Positions 15,432-24,895 of a stretch of DNA of 64,000 nt are shown in pieces. The stretch spans positions 248,001-312,000 of the forward strand of contig NZ_JABXGD010000002.1 of assembly GCF_022627955.1 (NCBI RefSeq). Direction: 5' to 3'. The notes beneath the pieces were generated by a model. The model did no database searches and was not told where the DNA came from. It was given only the letters and a program-made list of their open reading frames with translations. This stretch comes from Microbacterium sp. C5A9 (GTDB lineage: Bacteria > Actinomycetota > Actinomycetes > Actinomycetales > Microbacteriaceae). Every line of letters begins with the position of its first letter. Within the stretch, counting starts at the first letter, position 1. Both the position numbers and the translations under genes were made by a program.

Positions 15432-15458
15432 ACCATAAAGTATATACCTGCTGGTATG
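15429..15458 (-). promoter_or_regulatory. MarR promoter and autoregulatory operator
   Basis: Outer inverted repeat CATACCA (15429-15435) and TGGTATG (15452-15458). An inner palindrome ATACC-TGCT-GGTAT lies at 15444-15457. The minus-strand -10 TATACT (15439-15444) lies between, and the start codon is inside the left half-site. Binding would block RNA polymerase directly. Confidence 0.7.
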
Positions 15459-15484
15459 TAATGGGTATCGCCCGCAGTGATCCG

Positions 15485-16273
15485 CTAGCGCCGTGCCCCG
15501 GCGATGCGCGCGGACAGCTGGTGCGCGTGTGCGAGCAGCGTGCGGCCGAGCTCCGGAAGGCGATCCGGTCCGAAGCGGAATCCGACGCCCGTCAGACTCA
15601 GTGCCCACTCCGGACGGCCGGCTCGATCGAAGACCGCCGCGCCGAGGCCCCAGCTGCCCTCGACGATCAGCCCCGGATTCACCGCATACCCCCGCTCCTT
15701 CGTCTCGGAGAGGCGCGAGCGCAGTGGGCGGACGGCGTGGGGGCTGCCCCAGCGCTGTTCCAGCTCGGGATGGCGCTCGAGGTAGGCGTCCACATCGTGG
15801 TCAGGCAGGAAGGCGAGGATCGCGAGGCCGGCGCTCGCCACGCCGAGCGGGAAGCGGACTCCCTCGCTCAGCACGAACGATCGGATGGGGAACGCGCCCT
15901 CTTCCCGGACGAGGCACACGGTCTCGTCGGCGCGCCGCACGGACAGGAACGCGCTCTCCTCGGTCTTCACCGCGAGCGACCGCACGATGTCACGAGCGAG
16001 CGCCGTCACGTCATAGCGAGCCGCAGCCACGGTTCCCATCAAGAAGAGCTCCGGCCCGGGCATCCAGTGCGACGACCCCTCGTCGCGGTCGACGAGTCCC
16101 TCCACCCGCAGGGCGGAGAGGAGCCGGTGCGCGGTCGAGCGGGTGAGCCCGGATTCGCGAGCGAGCTCGTGCAGGGCGGCGCCGTCGGAGCCGCTCTGCG
16201 TGACGAGGCGCAACAGGGCCGCCGCGCGGGAGATCGCCTGGGTGCCCGGGACGCTGCGGGACGGATGTTCCAT
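15485..16273 (-). CDS. IclR-family regulator
   Basis: 262 residues: an N-terminal winged helix (SGLTRSTAHRLLSALRVEGLV, about residues 37-57) and a C-terminal IclR effector domain with the conserved GVRFPLGVASAGLAILAF stretch and SWGLGAAVFDRAG. It is divergent from the CoA-transferase/thiolase operon and so is its likely regulator, as in many beta-ketoadipate or acetoacetate clusters. TAGCGT lies seven bases before the ATG (16271-16273), which suggests a leaderless mRNA and fixes the start. Confidence 0.85.
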   Translation of the reverse strand: MEHPSRSVPGTQAISRAAALLRLVTQSGSDGAALHELARESGLTRSTAHRLLSALRVEGLVDRDEGSSHWMPGPELFLMGTVAAARYDVTALARDIVRSLAVKTEESAFLSVRRADETVCLVREEGAFPIRSFVLSEGVRFPLGVASAGLAILAFLPDHDVDAYLERHPELEQRWGSPHAVRPLRSRLSETKERGYAVNPGLIVEGSWGLGAAVFDRAGRPEWALSLTGVGFRFGPDRLPELGRTLLAHAHQLSARIAGARR

Positions 16274-16377
16274 GATGTGGACGCTACAGAGCGATCGAAC
16301 CACATCGCAAGAGGGCGCTCGCGCGAGACCTCGCGGAGGCGGATGCTTGACGCAGGTACGTCTTCGAAGGAGCACGC

Positions 16378-17151
16378 GTGATCGACAAGCAGAGGCCCTC
16401 GGCGGCGGACGCCGTGGCAGACATCTCGGACGGATCGTCCCTCGCGGTCGGGGGGTTCGGGCTGTCCGGAAATCCGATCGCGCTGATCGAGGCGATCCTG
16501 GCGCAGGGGACGACCGATCTCCGCATCGTGAGCAACAACTGCGGGGTCGACGACTGGGGGCTCGGAGTGCTCCTCGGTGCGCGTCGCATCCGCAAGATGA
16601 CATCGTCGTATGTGGGCGAGAACAAGGAGTTCGAGCGTCAGTTCCTGTCCGGTGAGTTGGAGTTGGAGCTCACCCCGCAGGGCACACTGGCCGAGAAGCT
16701 GCGCGCGGGCGGTTCCGGCATCGCCGCGTTCTACACACAGACGGGAGTCGGCACCCAGGTCGCCGAGGGCGGACTGCCGCGCCGATATCGCCCCGACGGC
16801 ACGGTGGCGGCGGCATCACCCGTAAAGGACGTCCGGACCTTCGATGTGGAGGGCACGCCCCGCGACTACGTGCTGGAAGAGGCGATCACCACCGACTTCG
16901 CGCTCGTTCATGCGCTGGCAGGCGATCGTCACGGCAATCTGATCTTCAACAAGGCGGCGCGCAACTTCAATCCGTTGGCCGCGATGGCAGGGCGAGTCTG
17001 CATCGCCCAGGTCGAGCAGCTCGTGGAGCCGGGCGACCTCGACCCCGATCGCATCCACCTGCCCGGTGTGTACGTGCATCGGATCGTCGAGGTCGGAGCC
17101 GACATCCCCAAGCGCATCGAACGGCGCACGGTCGCCGCGGAAGGAGCCTGA
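16378..17151 (+). CDS. scoA: 3-oxoacid CoA-transferase subunit A
   Basis: 257 residues of family I CoA-transferase alpha subunit. It has [15 protein letters not shown] near the N-terminus, [15 protein letters not shown] and the [17 protein letters not shown] region. With subunit B it moves CoA from succinyl-CoA to a 3-oxoacid such as acetoacetate or 3-oxoadipate. The GTG start is supported by GAAGGAG at 16366-16372. The next gene starts two bases after the stop, so this is an operon scoA-scoB-thiolase. Which 3-oxoacid is used cannot be told from sequence alone. Confidence 0.9.
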   Translation: MIDKQRPSAADAVADISDGSSLAVGGFGLSGNPIALIEAILAQGTTDLRIVSNNCGVDDWGLGVLLGARRIRKMTSSYVGENKEFERQFLSGELELELTPQGTLAEKLRAGGSGIAAFYTQTGVGTQVAEGGLPRRYRPDGTVAAASPVKDVRTFDVEGTPRDYVLEEAITTDFALVHALAGDRHGNLIFNKAARNFNPLAAMAGRVCIAQVEQLVEPGDLDPDRIHLPGVYVHRIVEVGADIPKRIERRTVAAEGA

Positions 17152-17152
17152 G

Positions 17153-17821
17153 ATGGCGCTCACTCGCGATCAGATGGCGGCTCGCGCCGCCGCCGAGCTG
17201 CAGGACGGCTCGTACGTCAACCTCGGCATCGGGCTGCCGACGCTCGTGCCCAACCACGTTCCGGACGGCGTCATGGTCGTGCTGCAGTCGGAGAACGGCA
17301 TCCTGGGCGTCGGTCCGTACCCTCGCGAGAAGGCGGTGGATCCCGACCTCATCAACGCCGGCAAGGAGACCGTCACGGTGCTGCCGGGTGCGGCCTTCTT
17401 CGACTCGGCACTGAGCTTCGGCATGATCCGGGCGGGGAAGATCGATGCTGCGATCCTCGGAGCCATGCAGGTGTCGGCCGGCGGAGATCTCGCGAACTGG
17501 ATGATCCCCGGGAAGATGGTCAAGGGACCGGGCGGCGCGATGGATCTCGTGCACGGCGCGGCGCGAGTCATCGTGCTCATGGAGCACGTCGCGAAGGACG
17601 GATCGCCGAAGATCGTGCGGGAGTGCTCTCTGCCGCTCACGGGGCGACGGGTGGTGGACCGCATCATCACGGACCTCGCGGTGATCGATGTCACCGACGC
17701 GGGCCTGGTGCTGGTCGAAACCACACCCGGCGTGTCGGTGGAGCAGGTGGTCGCAGCGACCGAGCCACCCCTGATCGTGGATCAGGTCGTGAACAGTGAC
17801 AGAGGGAGAACCACGGAATGA
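17153..17821 (+). CDS. scoB: 3-oxoacid CoA-transferase subunit B
   Basis: 222 residues of family I CoA-transferase beta subunit. It contains the catalytic Glu47 in QSENGILG, the [13 protein letters not shown] loop, and [10 protein letters not shown]. The ATG at 17153 has GGAAGGAG upstream. Its stop overlaps the start of the thiolase (ATGA at 17818-17821). Works as a complex with the A subunit. Confidence 0.92.
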   Translation: MALTRDQMAARAAAELQDGSYVNLGIGLPTLVPNHVPDGVMVVLQSENGILGVGPYPREKAVDPDLINAGKETVTVLPGAAFFDSALSFGMIRAGKIDAAILGAMQVSAGGDLANWMIPGKMVKGPGGAMDLVHGAARVIVLMEHVAKDGSPKIVRECSLPLTGRRVVDRIITDLAVIDVTDAGLVLVETTPGVSVEQVVAATEPPLIVDQVVNSDRGRTTE

Positions 17822-19020
17822 CCGACACCACGCATACTGACGCCGACGACATCGTCATTGTCGCTGCGGCGCGCACGCCGCAGGGACGACTCAAAGGTCA
17901 GCTGGCGGGCTTCACAGCGCCCCAGCTCGGTTCGCTCGCGATCCGCGGCGCGCGAGAGCAGGCGGGTGTCGACGGTTCGGACGTGGACGCCGTGATCATG
18001 GGGCAGGTCCTCGCCGCCGGGTCGGGCCAGAACGCCGCACGCCAGGCATCCATCGGTGCAGGGATCGGGTGGGACGTCCCCGCGCACTCGGTCAACAAGG
18101 TGTGTCTGTCGGGCCTCACAGCCATCATCGACGCCGCGCGCATGATCCGCACCGGCGACGCGCAGGTCGTGGTGGCCGGCGGCATGGAGTCGATGACCCG
18201 CGCGCCGCACCTGCTGATGGGGTCACGGGACGGCTGGACGTACGGCAGCACCGAGGTGCTCGACCACATGGCGTACGACGGTCTGACCGACGCCTATGAC
18301 CGCGAGAGCATGGGCGCGTCGACGGAGCGCCACAACGCCCGGTACGAGCTGACCCGCGAAGCGCAGGACGAGGTCGCGGCGCTCTCCCATCAACGAGCCG
18401 CCGCAGCGCAGGCGCAGGGAGTCTTCGACGATGAGATCGTCGCCGTCGCGGTCCCGCAGCGACGCGGGGAGCCGATCCTCGTGACAGCCGACGAAGGCAT
18501 CCGTCCCGACACCACCGTCGAGTCGCTGAGCGGCCTGCGAGCAGCGTTCGCGGAAGGGGGATCGATCACCGCGGGCAACTCGTCGCAGATCTCCGACGGC
18601 GCATCGGCTGTGATCGTGACCACGCGCGCCAGGGCCGAGGCGTCGGGCTGGCCCGTACTCGTGGCGGTCGGCGCGAGCGGGCAGACGGCAGGACCGGACA
18701 ACTCCCTGCAGGCGCAGCCGGCGCGCGCGATCGAGCGGGCCTGCGCGAAGCAGGGGATCTTCCCGGCAGATCTCGATCTCGTCGAGATCAACGAGGCGTT
18801 CGGTGCGGTGGTGTCACGGTCTCAGGTCGAGCTCGGCATCTCGAGCGACGTCGTCAACATCCATGGCGGCGGTATCGCGATCGGTCACCCCATCGGCGCC
18901 TCGGGCGCGCGCCTCGTGGTGCACGTCGCGCACGAACTCGCCCGCCGAGGCTCCGGTATCGCAGCGGTCGGCCTCTGCGGTGGTGGGGGTCAGGGCGAAG
19001 CGCTCATCCTCACACGCTGA
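17818..19020 (+). CDS. Acetyl-CoA acetyltransferase (thiolase)
   Basis: 400 residues of the thiolase superfamily with the complete catalytic set: nucleophile Cys in NKVCLSG (about residue 99), His in GHPIGASG and the second Cys in CGGGGQGEA. The NEAFG loop is present. The insert [13 protein letters not shown] is characteristic of acetoacetyl-CoA thiolases, which favours acetoacetyl-CoA cleavage over 3-oxoadipyl-CoA. Together with ScoAB it would convert acetoacetate to two acetyl-CoA. Coupled to scoB by a four-base overlap. Confidence 0.9.
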   Translation: MTDTTHTDADDIVIVAAARTPQGRLKGQLAGFTAPQLGSLAIRGAREQAGVDGSDVDAVIMGQVLAAGSGQNAARQASIGAGIGWDVPAHSVNKVCLSGLTAIIDAARMIRTGDAQVVVAGGMESMTRAPHLLMGSRDGWTYGSTEVLDHMAYDGLTDAYDRESMGASTERHNARYELTREAQDEVAALSHQRAAAAQAQGVFDDEIVAVAVPQRRGEPILVTADEGIRPDTTVESLSGLRAAFAEGGSITAGNSSQISDGASAVIVTTRARAEASGWPVLVAVGASGQTAGPDNSLQAQPARAIERACAKQGIFPADLDLVEINEAFGAVVSRSQVELGISSDVVNIHGGGIAIGHPIGASGARLVVHVAHELARRGSGIAAVGLCGGGGQGEALILTR

Positions 19021-19035
19021 TCTCCGCCAGGGGCG

Positions 19036-19314
19036 TCAGCGCTTCGAGGGCGTGAAGTCGCGAGGATTCTTCTTCGCTTCCTTCTCGAACGCCTTCTGCT
19101 GCTTCGCGTACACGGGGGAGTCCGGGGAGACCGGGCGTCCCTGTCGTGCGCGACGCGTGTCGACCACCGCGCCGATCGCCAGGGCCAGGCTGATGGCCCA
19201 GCTCACCCACGCGAGGGCCGAGCGCCACGTGATCTTCGTCTCGCGGGAGCCGCGGAGCAGGGTGAACCCGGTCATGATCGCGCCGATGAGTCCGGTACCC
19301 GAGAGGTAATTCAT
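19036..19314 (-). CDS. Small two-helix membrane protein
   Basis: 92 residues with hydrophobic segments at about 5-20 and 30-50 and a long basic cytoplasmic tail (KQQKAFEKEAKKNPRDF). No family recognised. TAGCGT lies six bases before the ATG, so it is probably leaderless. Convergent with the thiolase gene, 15 bases between stops. Confidence 0.6.
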   Translation of the reverse strand: MNYLSGTGLIGAIMTGFTLLRGSRETKITWRSALAWVSWAISLALAIGAVVDTRRARQGRPVSPDSPVYAKQQKAFEKEAKKNPRDFTPSKR

Positions 19315-19535
19315 ACCTTCACGCTACCCTCACCCGCATGCGCAGCGCCGAGCCTTGACAGCGGATGCGCCGTCTGCCACGCCTCGGCGACGGTGCCCAG
19401 CACGCTCGCAGACGACTGCGATAGCATCGTCGGGTCGCGGTTCGTCCGCGTCCGCAACCCGTGTATCTACCGGCCGTCGGCTCCCCGGCGGACAGCGGCG
19501 GCACCCGACCCCGCGTCTCCGGGCGCGCGAGAGCC

Positions 19536-20822
19536 ATGACACACGCATCATCACAGGAGCGATCCGACATCCGCACGCAGGCGACGGATGCGCCCAGCCT
19601 CCTCCGCATCGCGGGCCTGCCCTATTTCCTGATCGCGTTCGTCGCGCGACTGCCCTTCGCCATGATGGTCGTCGGCGTCCTGACCGTCGTCGTCTCGGCA
19701 CGTGGGTCGCTGTCGCTCGGCGGACTCACCTCTGCCGCGGTGGGACTGGGCACCGCCTGCTTCGGACCGCTGCTCGGCGCTGCGGCCGATCGATTCGGCC
19801 AGCGGACCGTCCTGCTGATCCTGGCGATCGCGAACGGCGCGATGCTCGTGCTGTTCACCGTCGTCGTGTACGCAGGGGCTGCTGACGCCCTGGTGCTGAT
19901 CTCCGCGTTCGGGATCGGTGCGACGGCTCCTCAGGTCGCGCCGATGTCGCGGTCCCGGCTCGTCACGATGATCGCGGACCGCATGCCCGAGGCGGTGCGG
20001 ACCCGGACCACCTCGGGGACGATGGCCTACGAATCGGCTGCGGACGAGACGGTCTTCGTCTTCGGTCCCTTCATCGTGGGCGTCCTCGCGTCGGCCCTGG
20101 CCCCCTGGGCACCGCTCGTGGGTGCCGCGGTGCTGACCGTGATCTTCGTCGGCGCTTTCGCGCTGCACCCCAGCGCCCGTGCCGTGTCCGCGCACCGCGA
20201 CAGCGACGGCCGCGCACCGTCCGCCGTGTCCGAGCTGTTCCGACCGCGCCTGCTGATCGTCGTCGTCGGCATCCTCGGCGTCGGGATGTTCTTCGGCACC
20301 ATGCTCACGTCGCTGACATCGTTCATGGCCGACCGCGGAGCCCCCGAGCAGGCAGGACTGCTGTACGGAGTGATGGGCGTCGGCTCGGCGATCCTCGCTC
20401 TCGGCGTCGCCTGGCTCCCGGCACGGTTCTCGCTGCGCGGGCGCTGGCTGGTGTTCTCCGGCATCCTGCTCGCAGGCAGTCTGCTGCTGCTCGTCGTCGA
20501 CACGCCGGCGACGATGATGCTCGCTCTCGCGATCATGGGCATCGGCATCGGACCGACGCTGGTCACCCAGTACAGCTTCGGAGCCGCGCGGAGTCCGCTC
20601 GGCCGCTCGGCGACCGTCATGACGATGCTCGGTTCCGGCATCGTGGTCGGTCAGTCGCTCGGCGCCGCAGTCGCAGGAGAGCTCGCCGAGAGCGCGGGAA
20701 CCGGCAGCGCCCTTCTCCTTCCGATCATCGCCGCCGGAGTAGCCTTCGCGGCGGGGCTTGTCAACTGGCGGCTGAGTGCGACCGCCTCTCGCGTACGCTC
20801 GGAAAGAGCCTCGGTAGCCTGA
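19536..20822 (+). CDS. MFS transporter
   Basis: 428 residues with 12 predicted membrane helices. Helix pairs show the AADRFGQRTVLLIL loop typical of MFS carriers. The centre has a long cytoplasmic loop (about 200-225) as expected between the two six-helix halves. ATG 19536 is chosen because upstream codons are Pro/Arg/Ser-rich and unlike a transporter N-terminus; there is no strong ribosome-binding site. Substrate unknown. Thirty-one bases before otsA. Confidence 0.8.
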   Translation: MTHASSQERSDIRTQATDAPSLLRIAGLPYFLIAFVARLPFAMMVVGVLTVVVSARGSLSLGGLTSAAVGLGTACFGPLLGAAADRFGQRTVLLILAIANGAMLVLFTVVVYAGAADALVLISAFGIGATAPQVAPMSRSRLVTMIADRMPEAVRTRTTSGTMAYESAADETVFVFGPFIVGVLASALAPWAPLVGAAVLTVIFVGAFALHPSARAVSAHRDSDGRAPSAVSELFRPRLLIVVVGILGVGMFFGTMLTSLTSFMADRGAPEQAGLLYGVMGVGSAILALGVAWLPARFSLRGRWLVFSGILLAGSLLLLVVDTPATMMLALAIMGIGIGPTLVTQYSFGAARSPLGRSATVMTMLGSGIVVGQSLGAAVAGELAESAGTGSALLLPIIAAGVAFAAGLVNWRLSATASRVRSERASVA

Positions 20823-20853
20823 GGTTCGTCCCCACTGCATCGTCAGGAGCCCC

Positions 20854-22263
20854 ATGCCAGCCGCAGATTTCGTCGTCGTCGCCAACCGACTCCCCGTCGA
20901 CCGGGTGGTGGGTCCCGACGGCGAGGACGAGTGGCGGACGTCTCCGGGTGGCCTCGTCGCGGCACTCGAGCCGATGATGCGCAGCGCGCACGGCGCCTGG
21001 GTGGGATGGCCGGGGCAACCCGACGTCGATCTCGAGCCGTTCGAGATCAACGGGATCGACCTGGTGCCCGTTCCGCTCAGCACCGAAGAGGTCGCCGACT
21101 ACTACGAGGGCTTCGCCAACGACACGATCTGGCCGCTGTACCACGACGTGATCGCCCCGCCGCAGTACCACCGCGAATGGTGGGACGCGTACGTACGGGT
21201 GAATCGTCGGTTCGCCGAGGCCGCGGCCGCCGTCGCCGCTCCGAACGGCACGGTCTGGATCCACGACTACCAGCTCCAGCTGGTGCCCCAGATGATCCGG
21301 GAGATCCGCTCCGACGTCACCATCGGCTACTTCCACCACATCCCGTTCCCCGCTCACGGTCTCTACGCTCAGCTCCCGTGGCGCGATCAGGTGCTGACCG
21401 GTCTTCTCGGAGCCGACGTCATCGGATTCCAGCGGGCGCAGGACGCGACGTACTTCCTCACCGCTGTCCGCCGCCGACTGCGGTACGAGGTCAAGGGCTC
21501 GGCAGTCGCGATCCCGACCGCCGACGGCGGGTCCCGCACGGCGATCGCCAGAGCGTTCCCGATCTCGATCGACACGACGCCGTACCTCGAGCTCGCGGCA
21601 CGTCCCGATGTGCGGGCTCGGGCCGCGGAGATCAGGGAGAGTCTCGGAAATCCCAAGAAGATCCTCCTCGGTGTCGACCGCCTCGACTACACCAAGGGCA
21701 TCCGGCATCGCATCAAGGCTTACGGAGAGCTCCTCGAAGACGGCCTGCTCAGCGTCGAGGACGTCACGTTCGTCCAGGTGGCGAGTCCGAGTCGGGAGCG
21801 CGTCGACGCGTACGTGCATCTGCGCGATGAGATCGAGCTCGCCGTCGGACGGATCAACGGCGACCACGACACCATGGGGCACACCGCGATCCGCTACCTC
21901 CACCAGGGATATCCGCGGGAGGAGATGGTCGCGCTCTACCTCGCCGCGGATGTCATGCTCGTCACGGCCCTCCGCGACGGCATGAACCTCGTGGCCAAGG
22001 AGTATGTGGCCACCCGCGCCGACAATCGAGGCGTGCTCGTGCTGAGCGAGTTCACGGGCGCCGCCGATGAGCTGCGGCAGGCCGTGCGGGTGAACCCGCA
22101 CGACATCGCAGGTCTGAAGGACGCGATCATGACGGCCGTCGCGATGACACCGGCGGAGCAGGGCAAGCGGATGCGCTCGCTGCGCCGCCGCGTGCTGGAG
22201 AACGACGTCGACGCCTGGTCCTCGTCCTTCCTCCGCGCGCTGGCGGACATCCGCCAGCGGTGA
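20854..22263 (+). CDS. otsA: Trehalose-6-phosphate synthase
   Basis: 469 residues, GT20 family; joins UDP- or GDP-glucose and glucose-6-phosphate to trehalose-6-phosphate in the cytoplasm. Motifs: VVANRLPVDR at the start, GGLVAALEPM, WIHDYQLQLVPQMIR, YFHHIPFPAHGLY, GVDRLDYTKGIRHR and LRDGMNLVAKEYVA with the nucleotide-sugar site. Full family length. AGGAG precedes the ATG. otsB follows after 46 bases, so synthesis and dephosphorylation are co-expressed for osmo/desiccation protection. Confidence 0.95.
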   Translation: MPAADFVVVANRLPVDRVVGPDGEDEWRTSPGGLVAALEPMMRSAHGAWVGWPGQPDVDLEPFEINGIDLVPVPLSTEEVADYYEGFANDTIWPLYHDVIAPPQYHREWWDAYVRVNRRFAEAAAAVAAPNGTVWIHDYQLQLVPQMIREIRSDVTIGYFHHIPFPAHGLYAQLPWRDQVLTGLLGADVIGFQRAQDATYFLTAVRRRLRYEVKGSAVAIPTADGGSRTAIARAFPISIDTTPYLELAARPDVRARAAEIRESLGNPKKILLGVDRLDYTKGIRHRIKAYGELLEDGLLSVEDVTFVQVASPSRERVDAYVHLRDEIELAVGRINGDHDTMGHTAIRYLHQGYPREEMVALYLAADVMLVTALRDGMNLVAKEYVATRADNRGVLVLSEFTGAADELRQAVRVNPHDIAGLKDAIMTAVAMTPAEQGKRMRSLRRRVLENDVDAWSSSFLRALADIRQR

Positions 22264-22309
22264 TGCCGCCGAGGCACTGAGACAACATCCCGTATCGATT
22301 GGAGTACCC

Positions 22310-23107
22310 GTGACCCGCAGCTGGACCCCTGGATCGCCCGACGCAGCGCTGAGCGCCATCGCAGCCACGCCACGACTGGTCGTGGCCCTCGACTTCGACG
22401 GCACCGCCTCTCCGCTCGTTCCGGATCCGATGGCCGCTCGGGCGCTGCCCGAGGTGGCCGAGCAGGTCGCGCGTCTCGCTGAGCTCCCCGGCACCGTGGT
22501 GGCCTATGTCTCGGGCCGAAGCATGCACGATCTGCGGGTGATCACGGAGCACACCGATGATTCCCTGATCGCCCTCGCAGGCTCGCATGGTGCGCAGTAC
22601 TGGTACCCCGGGTCGGGGGATGCGGACGCCACCGGACCCGAGACGGCGGCGGGGGAGCGCGAAGCCCTGTGGGCGGCCGCGCGTCCGATCATCGATCGCT
22701 ACGAGGGTGCGGAGTTCGAGCCGAAGACGTTCGGGATGGGCGTGCACACCCGCACGGCGACGCCCGAGATCGAGCAGCAGGTGTTCGCCGAGATCGATGC
22801 TCTCGCCGCGGAGAGGTTCCCGCACTGGCGGCGCCGCGCCGGTCACCGGGTGCTCGAGTTCTCGTCACGCACCGAGGGCAAGGATGCGGCGATGGCCGCG
22901 CTCCGTCAGCACTTCGACGCGACCGGCATCCTGTTCGCGGGCGACGACGTCACGGATGAGGACGCGATGCGCGTGCTCACCGCCGACGATCTGGGCGTGC
23001 GCGTCGGTCCCGGCGAGAGCGTGGCGACCCTTCGTGTGGAGAATCCACAAGAGATCGCCCTTCTTCTCGAAGCCCTCGCGGACGAGAGAGCCTCTCAGCG
23101 GGAATAG
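22310..23107 (+). CDS. otsB: Trehalose-6-phosphate phosphatase
   Basis: 265 residues of the HAD superfamily. Motif I is DFDGTASPL (about residues 28-36), motif II YVSGRSM, a Lys near the C-terminus, and motif IV GDDVTDEDAMR. Removes phosphate from trehalose-6-phosphate. GTG start at 22310. Its TAG stop (23105-23107) is also the first half of the TAGACT -10 box of ilvD, so the two genes are separated by only nine bases and yet ilvD has its own promoter. Confidence 0.93.
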   Translation: MTRSWTPGSPDAALSAIAATPRLVVALDFDGTASPLVPDPMAARALPEVAEQVARLAELPGTVVAYVSGRSMHDLRVITEHTDDSLIALAGSHGAQYWYPGSGDADATGPETAAGEREALWAAARPIIDRYEGAEFEPKTFGMGVHTRTATPEIEQQVFAEIDALAAERFPHWRRRAGHRVLEFSSRTEGKDAAMAALRQHFDATGILFAGDDVTDEDAMRVLTADDLGVRVGPGESVATLRVENPQEIALLLEALADERASQRE

Positions 23108-23116
23108 ACTTCCGTC

Positions 23117-24835
23117 ATGTCCTCGCATGACCCCTCCACCAGCGCGCCCATCGACATCAAGCCCCGCAGCCGCGTCGTCACCGACGGCATCGAGGCGACG
23201 ACCTCCCGAGGCATGCTCCGTGCCGTCGGGATGGGAGACGCCGACTGGGACAAGCCCCAGATCGGAATCGCGTCGAGCTGGAACGAGATCACTCCCTGCA
23301 ACCTGAGCCTCGACCGCCTGGCGCAGGGAGCCAAGGAAGGCGTGCACTCGGGCGGTGGCTACCCGCTGCAGTTCGGCACGATCTCCGTCTCCGACGGCAT
23401 CTCGATGGGTCACGAGGGAATGCACTTCTCGCTCGTGTCGCGCGAGGTCATCGCCGACTCCGTCGAGACGGTCATGATGGCCGAGCGACTCGACGGGTCC
23501 GTCCTGCTCGCCGGCTGCGACAAGTCGATCCCCGGCATGCTCATGGCCAGTGCCCGCCTCGACCTGTCGAGCGTGTTCCTCTACGCCGGATCCATCGCTC
23601 CCGGGTGGGTGAAGCTGTCCGACGGCACTGAGAAGGACGTCACCATCATCGACTCCTTCGAGGCCGTCGGCGCGTGCCGGGCAGGGCTCATGAGCGAAGA
23701 GGACCTCAAGCGCATCGAGTGTGCGATCGCGCCGGGTGAAGGCGCCTGCGGAGGCATGTACACCGCCAACACGATGGCATCCGTCGCCGAGGCGCTCGGC
23801 CTGAGCCTGCCCGGCTCGGCCGCGCCGCCCGCAGCTGACCGTCGCCGCGACTACTTCGCGCACCGTTCCGGCGAGGCCGTCGTGAACCTGCTTCGCCAGG
23901 GCATCACGACCCGCGACATCCTCACCAAGGAGGCTTTCGAGAACGCGATCGCCCTCGCGATGGCTCTCGGCGGCTCGACCAACGTGGTCCTGCACCTCCT
24001 CGCGATCGCCCGCGAGGCCGAGGTCGACCTGAGCCTGCACGACTTCAACCGCATCGGCGACAAGGTCCCGCACGTCGCGGACATGAAGCCCTTCGGCAAG
24101 TACGTCATGAACGACGTCGACCGCCACGGCGGCATCCCCGTGATCATGAAGGCGATGCTCGACGAGGGGCTGCTGCACGGAGACGCCCTCACCGTGACCG
24201 GCAAGACGCTCGCAGAGAACCTCGCAGACCTCGACCCGCAGCCGATCGACGGTGAGGTCATCCACACGTTCGACAACCCGATCCACGCCACCGGCGGCCT
24301 GACGATCCTGCACGGATCGCTGGCGCCCGAGGGTGCCGTCGTGAAGACCGCAGGCTTCGACGCCGCGGTCTTCGAGGGCCCCGCCCGCGTGTTCGAGCGC
24401 GAGCGCGCCGCGATGGATGCGGTCGCGAACGGCGAGATCGAGGCGGGCACCGTGATCGTCATCCGCTACGAAGGACCCAAGGGCGGTCCGGGTATGCGCG
24501 AGATGCTCGCGATCACCGCGGCCATCAAGGGCGCGGGGCTCGGAAAAGATGTACTACTCTTGACTGACGGACGATTCTCAGGCGGCACAACCGGCCTGTG
24601 CATCGGCCACATAGCACCCGAAGCGGTGGACGCAGGTCCTATCGCCTTCGTGCGCGATGGTGATCTGATACGGGTCGATATCGCAGCTCGCTCTCTCGAC
24701 CTACTCGTCGACGAGGCGGAGCTCGCCTCCCGCCGCTCTGGCTGGGAGCCGCTACCCCCGCGCTATACCCGTGGCGTTCTTGCCAAGTACTCGCGTCTCG
24801 TGCGGTCCGCCGCCGAGGGCGCGACGACCGGCTGA
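23117..24835 (+). CDS. ilvD: Dihydroxy-acid dehydratase
   Basis: 572 residues; dehydrates 2,3-dihydroxy-isovalerate and -methylvalerate in valine/isoleucine synthesis. The iron-sulphur ligands are visible as Cys61 (TPCNLS), Cys134 (AGCDKSIPG) and Cys211 ([11 protein letters not shown]). The C-terminal part has [11 protein letters not shown] and [16 protein letters not shown] -10 box (TAGACT) six bases before the ATG suggests leaderless mRNA. Codon use changes abruptly at about 24540: AAA, GTA, CTA, TTG, TCA and two ATA codons appear in the last 98 codons, though the protein sequence remains normal. This points to recombination with a homologue. Confidence 0.95.
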   Translation: MSSHDPSTSAPIDIKPRSRVVTDGIEATTSRGMLRAVGMGDADWDKPQIGIASSWNEITPCNLSLDRLAQGAKEGVHSGGGYPLQFGTISVSDGISMGHEGMHFSLVSREVIADSVETVMMAERLDGSVLLAGCDKSIPGMLMASARLDLSSVFLYAGSIAPGWVKLSDGTEKDVTIIDSFEAVGACRAGLMSEEDLKRIECAIAPGEGACGGMYTANTMASVAEALGLSLPGSAAPPAADRRRDYFAHRSGEAVVNLLRQGITTRDILTKEAFENAIALAMALGGSTNVVLHLLAIAREAEVDLSLHDFNRIGDKVPHVADMKPFGKYVMNDVDRHGGIPVIMKAMLDEGLLHGDALTVTGKTLAENLADLDPQPIDGEVIHTFDNPIHATGGLTILHGSLAPEGAVVKTAGFDAAVFEGPARVFERERAAMDAVANGEIEAGTVIVIRYEGPKGGPGMREMLAITAAIKGAGLGKDVLLLTDGRFSGGTTGLCIGHIAPEAVDAGPIAFVRDGDLIRVDIAARSLDLLVDEAELASRRSGWEPLPPRYTRGVLAKYSRLVRSAAEGATTG

Positions 24836-24895
24836 TCCGCGTCGGCTCCGGGCCCCGGCCTCCGACGTCGCCAACAGACCATCAGAAGGAGTGTC

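Noticed and set aside
16378..19020. Beta-ketoadipate pathway (pcaIJF)
   Set aside because: No other pca genes are nearby and the thiolase has an acetoacetyl-CoA-type insert; kept as acetoacetate operon.
20761..22494. 577-codon minus-strand ORF over otsA
   Set aside because: Antisense shadow of a clear otsA gene produced by G/C third-position bias; no recognisable domain.
24836..24895. Attenuator before ilvB
   Set aside because: No short ORF with branched-chain codons and no convincing hairpin in the 60-base gap.
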